A stretch of DNA of 64,000 nucleotides from Angiostrongylus vasorum (Eukaryota; Nematoda; Chromadorea; Rhabditida; Metastrongylidae). Of this stretch, positions 37,109 through 47,794 are shown in pieces. A program made the translations under genes and the position numbers. The stretch is from contig JADANN010000464.1 of assembly GCA_018806985.1 (NCBI GenBank), forward strand, positions 62,001 to 126,000, read 5' to 3'. Position 1 is the first letter of the stretch. Every line of letters begins with the position of its first letter. The notes under the pieces were generated by a model that saw only the letters and a list, made by a program, of their open reading frames with translations, was not told where the DNA came from and searched no databases.

Positions 37109-40100
37109 TCATGGCGCATACTTCAGAAAATTATGACTAAGCACTTGAAAAACGTGGTCGGTGTTAATGATGTGAGCTATCACTAATACGAGTAGAACGC
37201 CTCCAACACTGACATGTGCTAGGGTATGGGAAAGACCTGGTGTCGAGCCAAAGACCTGAAGAAAATAGGATTACATGCGAATGGAAACAAGGAAGACACA
37301 CAGAAGAGCGCAAAAACGTACTACTAGTATTAAATGCCCTCTCCAAAAAGAGCAAAAACAAAAATCATCATGTGCTAGATACAGAAGAACTGTGATAAGG
37401 CAATGTTGGTCGTCGGAAGTATGGAAGGACAGGTAGAGTCTCAGCTTTCACACATAAGTGACCCATGGATTTGAAAAGAATGAACAACGATACACGTTGT
37501 TTGAGTTTATCATAACAATAGAAGTGTGTAGCACAGTGCTCAGAGCTATCAAGCATAAATACAAGGTCGTTCGTTCAAATTCGCCCTCAGGCTCATCAAA
37601 CCCTGTCTCCCTCTGGATTCGGAAAACTGGCAACAAATTTGGCTAGAAGAATAGCAGTACTGACCCGACACATTTGCTGATCACCGCAAATCACTGCATA
37701 GGCCAGATATGCATTCAAACAGTTCGAACGATGCCTGGTGAAGTCGAATGCACGGCGCATCTTTCAAGGGTTGATCAACGCAAACGCTTTATCCTTTTTA
37801 TTTCGTTACGACAACCAAAACCGTCCACGTCAACGTAGTATTCTAACAGCCTTCCTTTAAACGTCTGTGGTATTAGAGTATCCCTTTGAAAAGCACAATA
37901 GTAAAATCTACCCATATAATATTCAATGGAACGTCTCGCATAAACCATATCAACGTTATTAAATAGTTCTTCAGTTACTCCACAAGATTAGAAAATTCAC
38001 CAGATCCGATTGAATGAATGGGAGCCGATCATCGAGAATATTCCAAAGAGTTCCTGTTCTATCTTAAATATATGCAAACACTAGAAGATCCACCAAAACG
38101 GCACGCAGTGAGCTTGTTATCTAATGAGATTGTCGTCAATCTTCCAATCCACTATCGTCATGTTCTCATTGTTTTTTTTTTTTCTTTTCTGCCACTCACT
38201 CGTTGATGTGATAAAAGTTTCACACTCGTCACCACCAATAGAAGAGAAAATAGATCTATTTTCGAAGGAATTCATCGAAAGTGAAGGAGAAGATGATGAA
38301 AACAAAGTGTAATTCCGTGATCTTCCTATCGATGAATATTCTGAAGAAAGTAAACGCAAGGATGAGCACGAATATGATGATATCCATATGTAGTTGGACA
38401 TTTAAATGCTTCATCAGTTTCGGACTATCAATGATAATTGATTTGTAGTGAAGCGACAGCATCTATTTGGATCCACAAAACCAATACTTTCTTTACGAAT
38501 TCGTTGTGGCTGTTAGGACATCAAGCGTTTTTATCCACCTATATGAGCTCTTCCGGAGTGTTTCGTAATTTTAGACCAACTCACCAAAAATGTGAACAAA
38601 GTCGCCATTAGCGCAAAAAATAGAAAAACGATTGTAGAGAAGGTCGGTAAAACAGTAGTCACGGAAGGACTCTTGTCACCCAGAAATGAGCAAATATGTC
38701 GCCAACTAAAAACTTATAGCTATTAAAGCAAAATTCAAAATTGTCGTTGTCTATGATAACGAACATTCCTTATCTTTGAGGATAGCGAAATTCTCAAATC
38801 TGAAATACTTTTTTTTCCCAAAGGTCCCCATAACTACGAGCTTACCTGTACCCAATACGGAAAAACATGTTAATACAGTTAGCAACAATAAATCCTGCTG
38901 CATTTAAATAGGAGCACAAAATAAAACTCAAACCAAGATGAGCGATTGCTGACATGAGTAAAAAACCTCCATGAGAAAAACACCTGCAAAAACATCGAAT
39001 ATCTCGGATTGATAAACTACTACTGCTCTCTGTCACGTGAGCCTCAAGCCGTCCAAGGGTCACGTATTGCGGCATCTCCTCATGGGTCGCATACGGTTAA
39101 ATACAGACCAAAACGAATCAGTATGTACACCACCATCCATGATTCGTTGGATAGATGACGAAGGTGATAAAAAAAAGTCTCACCTACATTACACAAAACG
39201 CCACCAAATGAACATATTCTTCATAAAGGAGTTTACAGGCGAATGACGTGAAAAGATTGGGCTGGATTGGATATATTCTTCATAAACAAGTCTACTGCCA
39301 AATCACGTGAAGAAATGGACTTGTGTGGTATAGTAAGATGCTCTAAATAAACGAACGCAAACTGCACTTCGTTACCTGCTCCTAATACATTCTTATTACC
39401 AGTCATTAAAACCCTCCCAACGGTTTATCGCCTCATCGTAGCTAGGAGGTGTTCTTGGGTGTCGAGCTGCGGTGTACAGCGGTGGATTCATCCCCCCAGC
39501 AGGGTCTCCCAAGCTGAGGAGCCCGGCGTTTCCATGAGGAAGCACAGCTAAGGGCAGACCAATACCAGGATCTACCACCGTTCTGGTATAAAAGTAGTCG
39601 CATGGTGGGAAAACTCCCTCTGATCCACAAGGACTGCGACTGCCTGTGGCGGTGACGACCTAGGGCAGACTATGGCGAGGTTGTCCTCGGGACTCTAGGG
39701 AACACAATGACTAAACCAGCAAGTCTCCGAAGAGCGGAAATTACGCTAGGGAATGCACAACTAGTGAAGATGAGCGACTAAATTATCCAAGTATCCAAGT
39801 AAGTCTTTAAAAACAGAAATAAAACATTGGATAAAGCACTAGGAAGGATTAAAAACAGGTTTCTGGTAAAAACAAGCATTTACATTCCCAAGAGCACCTA
39901 AACCTTCCCGCTGGTTAACAATTTGTTTTCTGCTACGCATAGTTTCACCAAAATTCTACCTGTGAATTATTCATACTTGCCATTGCAAAACACTCCGTGA
40001 TTCCATTAATGGCCATAATTGACAAATATACACAATAGAGTGATAATAATATTGCACCTATAACCAATAAACAATTAACATTTAAAAAACATAATCCTAT

Positions 40101-42846
40101 TTACATTCACAACTTGTCTATATTGGCCTATTTATTACCTCCGCCGTCATAAAGAAGATGTCCACCATACATAGACACAGCTAAAGGGGAATATGGCACC
40201 CCAAAAACTGAAACAACCAATCCAATGACAGAAGTAGCATGAAGAACTGTGCTGAAGTTGTAAATCAATGACTCGTACGTGTCCTGAATGTCAACAATAC
40301 CTGATACATGTAACTTTGTTTTTTTTTTTCAAAGCACTGAAAGGCAAAGCATCCGAAATTGATCTGCCCCTTAGTGATGTGCCATGCATTCGGCTCCATT
40401 AAGCATTATAAAAGTGAAAGAAAAAAAAAGAACGAAAACAAGTTCGTTAGAAATAAGACATATGCGATGAGTGCAGTGAAAGTTCTCCATGACGCAGGTG
40501 CTTCACATGCCCAGCAGACGGGTGTTCCAAAATGTCCTTCGCTACGTCGTATGGTGAACCTCCGACCTCTTTGGTGTCTACGCCAACAATACCGCACACT
40601 TGTTTGGGTTTTGAAAATATTGCTTCTTCTTCCCTTAGCAATCGTTACGATGAGTTATATCATGAAACGTATAGATATAGAAGTTATTAAGATGCTGAAA
40701 TACACTTCATATGACTACAATGATGTTGAGATACTTGCAGAACTCCGGACCTCAATTATCTGCGGCGGAGATCAAACCCGCTGTCACGCTTTCCGGGGGC
40801 TTACGTGTCTACCACCACACCATGAGTGTCCTTCGTTTCGCCTTTTGCTCAGCCGTGTTTACACTTCCTTGCTTATATTTTTTTACTTCACATATATTGT
40901 GAAAGGAACCATCAAGAGCTAACAACGCGGAAAATCCCAAGGCCGACATTCCTTTAACCTCGACATTTATTAATTACTCACTGTTCTTCGTTACGAGCAA
41001 ACACGATGTTGTTATTACAGCATTTATTAATAGACAATAGTTGACATCTAGAAAAACATTCTAAAAACAACTTTTTTTTTAATTCGTGCGTTAAATCTTG
41101 CCTGCTGAGGTAGTCTAGTTAACCTTTTTCAGGCTCTGAAGGAGGCGAAACCAACGAAACGTCAGCTACCGTGCTGAATAAAGGCCGATTCTTTTTTACC
41201 ACAAAAGAGATGGGAACGCTCCAAATGTATGAAATAATATGTAGGAGATCTCAAAAGATACCTAAGATATCAGAAAACGGGAAACTTCCCAACAAAATAA
41301 ATAGAGAAACCGAATTACAGAGCGAAGATACAAAAACTGAGATCGTTAGCTATCGAGTCGACGGCACGAGTCACAGAGAACTCAGCGTTCCTATGACTAA
41401 AAATTATGGGCCATCATCATTGCTTAAAGATAAGTGATGGCGTTTTTCACGCTTTTAGCCATAAGTTCACTTCACTTCATATCACAACCAACAGCGAATC
41501 TGCTTTTAACATATTCGCAGCCGTGCGCATGATTTCACGCATTTGACCTACAGAATGACTTTTCAGGCGTCCCCTGATGTATCTAGTGAGTGTTCTTACT
41601 TAAGGACAACTCTAGCATCAAATTTTCAACATATTAAGAATAAACTATATTGCAAAGCACCCCTGACCAATGCGCAATACAAATCCCAGGTGAAGACGAA
41701 TTTATATAGCATCCGTATGGGATTGACCAACGCTGAGTGCTCTACTCTTCGTACTAGATCATTACACTATATAAGTTATGTAATGTGACAAATGCTTTTG
41801 CTACTCAGCAAAAAAGTCTTCCCACGTGAAGGGTAATTTTGAACAGGTGCCTCATTTCACCTGATATCTGTCCAAATATTAAACTGGGAATACAACCTAT
41901 TCTGTATGATGTGGAATTCGGTATATTTGGAGTTTTCGACATTTGTCTCTAATTTATCTATAATCTTAGCAGTTTATAATTTTACGCTATATAAACAAAT
42001 AGATCAAATTTTCCGCTATTGCTGTGAGGGTAAACACAACCTTTGGAAAGCATTAGTTTTATTCCTTTAATTGTAAGTTTAAAAGAAACGTAGCATGATA
42101 TAAAACAACTAAAAATTTTAGCTCAACCACGGCCACCGCACGCATTGAAGAAACATCTGACAACATTATCGGATTATGGGAGCGCATGTGGCGTAGTGGT
42201 CGGAGGCGCTCTGCAATACACATGGGATCGATGCCCGTGCCCAGGTTCAGGGAGTCTTCCATCCCTCTGACGTCGGCAAATTGGTACCAGATTTGTCTGG
42301 AAGGATAGCAGCACTGACTCAATACATCGGTAGGCCACCGCGAGTCATCGTATGGGCCACCTATGCATACAGTTACTTCTAACGATGCTTGGCGAAGTCG
42401 AATGCACGGCGCATCCCTCAAGGACTGATCAACGCCGAGATCTTTATCCTGCTTATTTTATCGTGTTATACTGGACGAAATTTCTCTTGTTCAACCCATT
42501 CATTATTCGAGATATACAATCGAAATGAAATCCACCTCTATAGAATTATCACTTAATTTGGTAGAGTAAGAAAACCTGACTTATAAGGACACATCTGAAG
42601 ACTCTAACCGCCTTCATTTCAATTGATTAAATACCAGTCCAGATAGTAAGGAATATGATGATGTAAATAAGCCACCTACCCTACTTTTGTTTAACACTTT
42701 TGAACTCTGACGGATAGTGTTGGAAAAATAAGCAAAACACATCTCCTCCATAGGTGCCAGTACAATTCGCGCTACCAGACTGCCAACTTTCTCGACGGCA
42801 TCATAGACGGCTGCGTATAAATGGTCCGTATATATCAAGCAGCGTA

Positions 42847-42893
<47 letters not shown>

Positions 42894-45800
42894 TGTATAT
42901 GTATATATGTATATGTATATGTAAATGTATATGTATATGTAAATGTATATGTATATGTATAATGTATATGTATAATGTATATGTATATATGTATATGTAT
43001 ACGTATATGTATATGTATAATGTATATGTATAATGTATTTGTATAATGTATATGTATAATGTATATGTATAATGTATATGTATAATGTATAATGTATATA
43101 TGTATAATGTATATATGTATAATGTATATATGTATGTGTATATGTATAATGTATATATGTATAATGTATATATGTATAATGTATATATGTACAATGTATA
43201 TATGTATGTGTATATGTATAAAGTATATATGTATAATGTATATATGTATAATGTATATATGTATGTGTATATGTATAATGCATATATGTATAATGTATAT
43301 ATGTATAATGTATATATGTATAATGTATATATGTATAATGTATATATGTAACAAGGATCGAAACGCAAGAAAAAAGAACGAGAACGGAAGAACGATAAGA
43401 ATCCTGACCTTGACTCTTCAACGAAAGTATTTCTGTAAAAGTCATAACATACGCACTCCCATCAGTCATCAGTTGCTTCAAAACGGAATGACCAAATAAG
43501 GTGAACAATGTTGACAGTGCTTCACGATCAATTCCATGACTGAAATGGTAAGAGTCGCAAAAAGAGTTTTCAGTGTAAAACTCTGGCGAAAAAAGTGGAT
43601 AGCACACAAAACGAACCTTGGATGGGGAAAGAAGCTTCGAAAACCCCCGAATGGTGATAATTCCGGTATGGAACACCTTGAATAGTGTAGAAAAGCTAGG
43701 TAGTGGAATAATAAATAAGCAGTGGATGACATAACCTGAATCGCATATGCGGTACTGGAAACTAAACAAGATGAAATTTTGATGAATATGAAACTTTGAC
43801 ATATGGCAAAGTTAACACGTAGAAAAAAAGTATTGTTTTTCTCCTTAAATATTGCAGAGCCTCCCGACGGTTTAGTGTCTCATTATGGATAGGAGGTGTT
43901 CCTGGGTATCGGGCAGCGATGTTCTGCAGCGCCATTCATCCCCTCAACAGGGTCACCCAAGCTGAGAACGAGTTCGGCGTTTCCATCAGGGAAACCTAGC
44001 TAAGAGTAAACCAATACCAGGATCCACCACCATCCTGGTATAAAACTAGTCGCATGTTGGAAAATATCCCTCTGATCCACGAATACGGCAACTGCCCATG
44101 GTGGTGACGACCTGGAGTAGACTTTGGCCATGCTTACCTCGGGATTTCAGGGAACCACAATGGCTAAGCCGGCAAAACTCCGAAAAGGTGGAAATTGTGC
44201 TGGGGCCTCACAACCAGTGAAGATGGACCATCCAAGTATCTAAGTGTATTGCAGAGCACCACAAAGCTATAGAACGATAATAAAGTGAGATTTAAGAAGG
44301 CCAGAATAATGAGAATATTGCAAACAATACTTTGCAGTTAGCAAAACTATGTCGTAAAAACCCTTACTTGTGCACAAGCGAAAATATCCAGATGATTCAT
44401 GGAGGTCGATGTGATTAGAGCAAGTACAAAAACACGTTGCAGAAATACCAGCAAACTTTGAGAAATAGCAAAATGAAGCGATTGAGAAAACCTGAACGAA
44501 GCACATGAGTGCATGTTCTCTGTGAATTGCAGACGTACCACTACTACCTTTGACTCACCGCAAAGATATTATAGCAAAGGGTTCCGCCAATGATTCTATG
44601 ACTGTTGAAAGAGGAAATGATAGAAAGATAACCCATGGAACCTTATGACCCGAAGAGAATGTTGACCATAACAACGTACAAAAAGTGCTCAACATAAGGC
44701 TTATTAGAGGACAAAGCCATATTATATTCACGAAACACGGTATACAACCCTTCAAAATATTTGCCTTCCGCATAGGTTCACGAATGAGAAAGAGCACCGT
44801 ATTGTAAAGTAAGGTAAGCCTGGAAGAAAAAAATTGAATTCTTGAAAAGAACAAAGTCCTGAAATAGTGAACTTTTACGAGGTTAAAAAATAGGTACCTA
44901 TGACATGTTCCCATTCTCGGCACTGGAATACGAATGCGTCGTTCTCTTGCTCAGCAATCGCAAGGTTGTTATACAGCATACATTTACTTCCATAGAAAAA
45001 CACAATACAATACAACAGCAGCTGATCACACGATCAACAGCTTCTCGAAAAACTGAGCGCTTTTTTCATGTGGCTTCCAATGAGGAAGATTAGAACAGCT
45101 GATTATAGTCGCATATGGTTGATGACAACACAACAGTAGCTGGCGTTTCAGCAGTGTCGTCTTCTTCAGAGCCTAGAAGGTTGTATTGCTATTCAATTCC
45201 AGGGTATGAAGAAGATGATACTGCCGAAACGTCAGCTACTGTCGTATTGTATTGTGTTTTTTCTGTGGAAGTAAATGCATGCTGTACAACAACCTCGCGA
45301 CCGCTGAACAAGAAAACGACGCATTCCTATGACATGTGTTTAAATTGTTGTGCTTACACGGGGTTTTTATGCAACTTTTATTCGGTTAACGTTTCGACGG
45401 CACCATCTTCATCAGAGCCGATGATCCGAGTCAATAGCCCGATAAAATAAGAAGGATAAAGCTCTCGGCGTTGATCAACCCCCTGAAGGAAGCGCCATGC
45501 ATTCGACTTCGACAAGCATCGTTAGAAGTAACTGCATGCATAGGTATCCCATACGATGACTCGCGCTAGCCTACCGATGTATTGAGTCAGTGCTGCTATC
45601 CTTCCAGAAAAATCTGGTACCAATTTGCCGACGTCGGAGAGGTGGAGGACTCGCTGAACCTGGGCACGGGGATCGATCCCATGTCTATTGCAGAGCGCCT
45701 CCGACCACTACGCCACATGCGCCCCCATAATCCGACAATGTTGCCCAGTGTTTCTTCAGTGCGTGCGGTGGCCGTGGTTAAACTAAAATTTTTTAGTTGT

Positions 45801-47762
45801 TTTATATCATGTTACGTTCCTTTTAAACATATACTTTAAGGAATAAAACTAATGCTTTCCAAAGGTTGTTTACTCTCACAGCAATAGTGGAAAATCTGAT
45901 CTATTTGTTTATATAGCGTAAAATTATAAAGTGCTAAGATTATAGATAAATTAGAGACAAATGTCGAAAACTCCAAATATACCGAATTCCACATCATACA
46001 GAGTAGGTTGTATTCCCAATTTAATCTTTGGACGGATATCAAGTGAAATGAGGTACCTTTTCAAAACTACCCTTCACGTGGGAGGACTTTTTGCTGAGTA
46101 GCAAAAGCATTTGTCACATTACATAACTTATATAGTGTAATGATCTAGTACGAAGAGTAGAGCACTCAGCGTTGGTTAATCCCATACGGATGCTATATAA
46201 ATTCGTCTTCACCTGGGATTTGTATTGCGCATTGGTCAGGGGTGCTTTGCAATATAGTTTATTCTTAAGATGTTGAAAATTTGATGCTAGAATTGTCCTT
46301 AAGTAAGAACACTCACTAGATACATCAGGGGACCCTTGAAAAGTCATTCTGTAGGTCGAATGCGCGGAATCATGCGCACGGCTGCGAATATGTTAGAAGC
46401 AGACTTGCTATTGGTTGTGATATGAAGAGAAGTGAACTTATGGCTAAAAGCGTGTAAAACCACAATTTAATTTTGTTCCACAACTGTTCGTCTTCTCGAT
46501 GTGGCGTCTTCGCCCTCGTATCAAAACGGACCCTCTCAGTGGAGCAGCTCACGAATCAGCCAGTCATCCTATGATGCTCTTTTATACAGGGCGGTTGTTG
46601 ATAATTTCTTGATAAGGGGACGCTGATTTCTGTGCTTAACAAGAAATATCAGTGAATGCGTACATGTATGTGTTGAAAATGTGTTAAAAAAAAACCAGTT
46701 ATTATCAATGGACAGTCATATCAACAACAATAACAACCGCCTTCTATAAAACAGCATCGCAAGGTGACGACCATGCCCTGTTCGAGAGGTGCTCCACTGA
46801 GGAAGCTCCGGCTCGATACGACGACGAAGACAGCATGTCGAGAGTACGAAGTGATGTAGACATCGCCTCGGATCATCGGCTCTGATGAAGACGAAGACGT
46901 CGAAACATTAGCCGAACAAAAGTTGCACAAAAACCCTGTGTAAGCTCGACAATCTACATATATGTTGACTGTTCTATTACCGAGGTCAAATGATGGTCGG
47001 TTTCAAAGCTATTTGCTTTAAGCTATGATATTATAAGATATAGGTTATTCCGAAGCCGAAAACGGTTCGAAAAAAGCTAGAATGTTAACAAAGTAAGCTT
47101 TCTAAAACAGCTATTACTGAAACCTACCGTACGTTTACTAGACCTAACACATCGTTGTCCACTACCCGTAGCAAGTACATATTGATAACGAATGAGAAAA
47201 CTCGTGCGACCATCTGAAACCTAACTCTGTGGTGAAATTACAATACAGCGACAAAGGATAAAGGCTAAAGCTCTCGGCGTCGATAAACCTCGTAGGGATG
47301 CGCCATGCACTCGACTTCATCTAGCATCGTTGGAAGTAATTGAATGCGTATCTGGCCTCTACAATGACTAATGTTGCTCTGCCGATGCATCGCGCCAGTG
47401 CTGCATCCTCCCAGACAAATCCAGTACCAATTCTTTACTGACTCCGGTGGGGATGGAAGGTTTGGTGAGCAATGGGCTCAGGGATCGATCCCGTGCGTAT
47501 TGCAGAGCGCCTCCGACCACCGCGCTACATGAGTCTCACAATAGAGCGATAGTAAAATTAAACATTGGAAACTATTCTCTACCACATCATCATAGGCTGT
47601 CAAACTAAAACACGTCACGGTTGGTGCAGAAAATCAATATAACATTCAATTCTCCATGTATTATTTTCGAACGACCACTAAAAAACAACTACAAATTCGA
47701 TAAGTAAATGTCCTCACCTGACCGCTGAAATTAAAGGCCAGTGCATGAGCTAAGGAGGTCAT
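37109..47762 (-). CDS. RFT1: RFT1 homologue, complete, 12 exons, 522 aa
   Basis: Multipass ER membrane protein needed for dolichol-linked oligosaccharide supply to N-glycosylation; its exact flippase role is debated. Exons are 47718-47762, 47128-47213, 44559-44819, 44368-44491, 43617-43735, 43409-43539, 42685-42810, 40139-40300, 39949-40057, 38846-38983, 38585-38705 and 37109-37255. The total is 1569 bp with phases consistent at every junction. Family landmarks in order are GQMVARVFSFVINMYLLR, VNVRLTLLYNTVLFLIREPM (about residues 41-60), VIESLAEPFAI, LKQLMTDGSAYVMTF (about 232-246), VEKVGSLVARIVLAPMEE, FGVPYSPLAVSMYGG, AINGITECF (about 367-375), LNAAGFIVANCINMFFR and HVSVGGVLLVLVIAH. Length fits the family (human 541). 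The donor of exon 7 and acceptor of exon 8 could shift (alternatives exist). The donor of exon 9 is taken at GTGAAA; an upstream GTAGAA gives the wrong phase. Introns carry SINEs, a microsatellite and a 1-kb inverted repeat. It is divergent from SAR1. Confidence 0.93.
37510..37795 (+). repeat. SINE-A copy, diverged, in RFT1 intron 11
   Basis: A plus-oriented tRNA-like head (tagcacagtgctcagagct, then cgttcgttcaaattc) is followed by the family body and ends gggttgatcaacgcaaacgc. It lies antisense to RFT1. Confidence 0.65.
38124..38400 (+). other. acidic open frame with one in-frame stop
   Basis: After a poly-T run, the plus strand reads VIKVSHSSPPIEEKIDLFSK, then EFIESEGEDDENKV, stop, FRDLPIDEYSEESKRKDEHE. 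The strongly acidic composition on both sides of the stop suggests a decayed or spliced coding piece. It lies antisense in RFT1 intron 11. Family not recognised. Confidence 0.2.
39210..39318. repeat. imperfect tandem duplication (~59-bp period, two copies)
   Basis: catattcttcataaaggagt...gaatgacgtgaaaagattgg is followed by tatattcttcataaacaagt...aaatcacgtgaagaaatgg. It lies in RFT1 intron 9. Confidence 0.6.
39410..39803 (+). repeat. SINE-C copy in RFT1 intron 9
   Basis: Full family order from ccctcccaacggtttatcgc to the tail atccaagtatccaagtaagt, antisense to RFT1. Confidence 0.85.
40363..40865 (-). repeat. SINE-A tail scrap and reversed SINE-B in RFT1 intron 7
   Basis: 40363-40420 is a family A tail (gtgccatgcattcggctcca). 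40700-40865 is a reversed family B copy (caatgatgttgagatacttg, ggagatcaaacccgctg, taccaccacaccatg). The open frame of 187 aa spanning 40359-40922 is a by-product of these repeats. Confidence 0.65.
40938..41200 (+). mobile_element. Penelope-like element end with hammerhead-like motif
   Basis: It begins with ccaaggccgacattccttta. It ends with a hammerhead-like motif (41132-41166) and taccgtgctgaataaaggcc. It lies in RFT1 intron 7, antisense to the gene. Confidence 0.6.
41132..41166 (+). ncRNA. small hammerhead-like motif, CUGAAGG variant
   Basis: GGCT/CTGAAGG/AGGCGAAACCAAC/GAAACGTC/AGC. Stem I (GCT with AGC) and GAAACGTC are intact. The core A9 is G, and stem II is partly lost. Confidence 0.5.
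41445..42465 (+). repeat. left arm of ~1-kb intronic inverted repeat
   Basis: It is complementary to 45442-46458. A 235-bp part (41553-41787 against 46114-46347) differs at only about five positions; the SINE-A part is less similar (several mismatches per 100 bp). The arm contains, in order, an outer unique segment, a 77-codon open frame from the ATG at 41552, a unique segment and a SINE-A at 42175-42455. It lies wholly in RFT1 intron 7. Confidence 0.9.
42175..42455 (+). repeat. SINE-A copy inside left inverted arm
   Basis: The head gtggcgtagtggtcggaggc with gggatcgatgcccgtg reads on the plus strand. The body ggtaccagatttgtctgg and the tail gactgatcaacgccgag follow. This copy matches the one in the other arm, so it was already present when the arm was duplicated. 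Confidence 0.85.
42842..43349. repeat. ATGTAT microsatellite with 15-bp higher-order unit
   Basis: About 510 bp. It starts as tatatg/tatgta repeats (42842-43030). It then becomes a higher-order array of atatatgtataatgt units, with sporadic variants (tatgtgtatatg, acaatg). It fills most of RFT1 intron 6 (42811-43408). Long histidine/isoleucine/tyrosine frames here are artefacts. Confidence 0.95.
43857..44243 (+). repeat. SINE-C copy in RFT1 intron 4
   Basis: Complete family order from gcctcccgacggtttagtgt to the tail ccatccaagtatctaagtg, antisense to RFT1. Confidence 0.85.
45139..45173 (-). ncRNA. small hammerhead-like motif (left of opposed pair)
   Basis: The minus strand reads GGCTCTGAAGAAGACGACAC, then TGCTGAAACGCCAGC. 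The CTGAAGA core and stem I (GCT/AGC) are intact. The cleavage triplet is GCC instead of GUC, and stem II is weakened. Confidence 0.5.
45205..45236 (+). ncRNA. small hammerhead-like motif (right of opposed pair)
   Basis: TATGAAGAAGATGATACTGC, then CGAAACGTCAGC. The 3' core is exact. The 5' core is damaged (TATGAAGA for CTGAAGA). Confidence 0.45.
45385..45420 (-). ncRNA. hammerhead-like motif with canonical CUGAUGA
   Basis: The minus strand reads CGGCTCTGATGAAGATGGTG, then CCGTCGAAACGTTAACC. The core CTGATGA is canonical. Stem II can pair as GAT/GTC, GAAA is present and the triplet is GUU. Stem I has one mismatch. Confidence 0.5.
45442..46458 (-). repeat. right arm of ~1-kb intronic inverted repeat
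   Basis: Reverse complement of 41445-42465. It holds a SINE-A (45455-45730) next to the loop side and the 77-codon frame at 46114-46347. It lies wholly in RFT1 intron 2 (44820-47127). The arms are separated by about 3 kb that includes exons 3-7. Confidence 0.9.
45455..45730 (-). repeat. SINE-A copy inside right inverted arm
   Basis: Counterpart of 42175-42455 in reverse. The tail ctcggcgttgatcaaccccc lies at the left and the head cgcctccgaccactacgcca at the right. Confidence 0.85.
46877..46915 (+). ncRNA. best-paired hammerhead-like motif
   Basis: Stem I is CGGCT with AGCCG (5 bp), followed by the core CTGATGA. Stem II is GACG with CGTC (4 bp, loop aaga), then GAAAC. The triplet reads AUU where GUH is expected, so C15.2-A16.2 mismatches in the minimal stem III. 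It lies in RFT1 intron 2, antisense to the gene. Confidence 0.5.
47260..47540 (-). repeat. SINE-A copy in RFT1 intron 1
   Basis: Tail agctctcggcgtcgataaac, body cagacaaatccagtaccaat, head cgcctccgaccaccgcgcta. It lies in the sense orientation relative to RFT1 and about 50 bp upstream of the exon 2 acceptor. Confidence 0.8.
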
Positions 47763-47778
47763 TCGTCAACCTAAAAAA
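47763..47778 (-). promoter_or_regulatory. probable spliced-leader acceptor of RFT1
   Basis: The minus strand reads CACTTTTTTAG, then GTTGACGA, then ATG. A pyrimidine-rich AG acceptor eight bases before the start codon, with no upstream coding exon needed, is the normal nematode trans-splice configuration. Confidence 0.6.
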
Positions 47779-47794
47779 GTGTTCAAATGAACAA

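Larger units (their letters stand above)
44910..45360. mobile_element. two opposed Penelope-like ends in RFT1 intron 2
   Basis: The left half (ctcggcactggaatacg, gcaatcgcaaggttgttata) is a PLE terminal segment in reverse. The right half (gtaaatgcatgctgtacaac, aagaaaacgacgcattc) is the same segment forwards. Each carries a hammerhead-like motif pointing outward from the centre near 45190. Confidence 0.65.

Noticed and set aside
40359..40922. 187-aa open frame
   Set aside because: Its ends lie in SINE-A and SINE-B fragments, and the middle has no recognisable domain or splice context. It lies antisense in an RFT1 intron.
42614..43802. Long frames (up to 333 aa) of repeating His-Ile-Tyr/Thr residues
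   Set aside because: They are translations of the ATGTAT microsatellite. Only the flanking pieces are coding, as RFT1 exons 5, 6 and 7.
44555..44923. Hydrophobic minus-strand frame first taken for a nematode chemoreceptor
   Set aside because: RLTLLYNTVLFLIREPM and VIESLAEPF identify it as RFT1. Eleven further exons join in phase.
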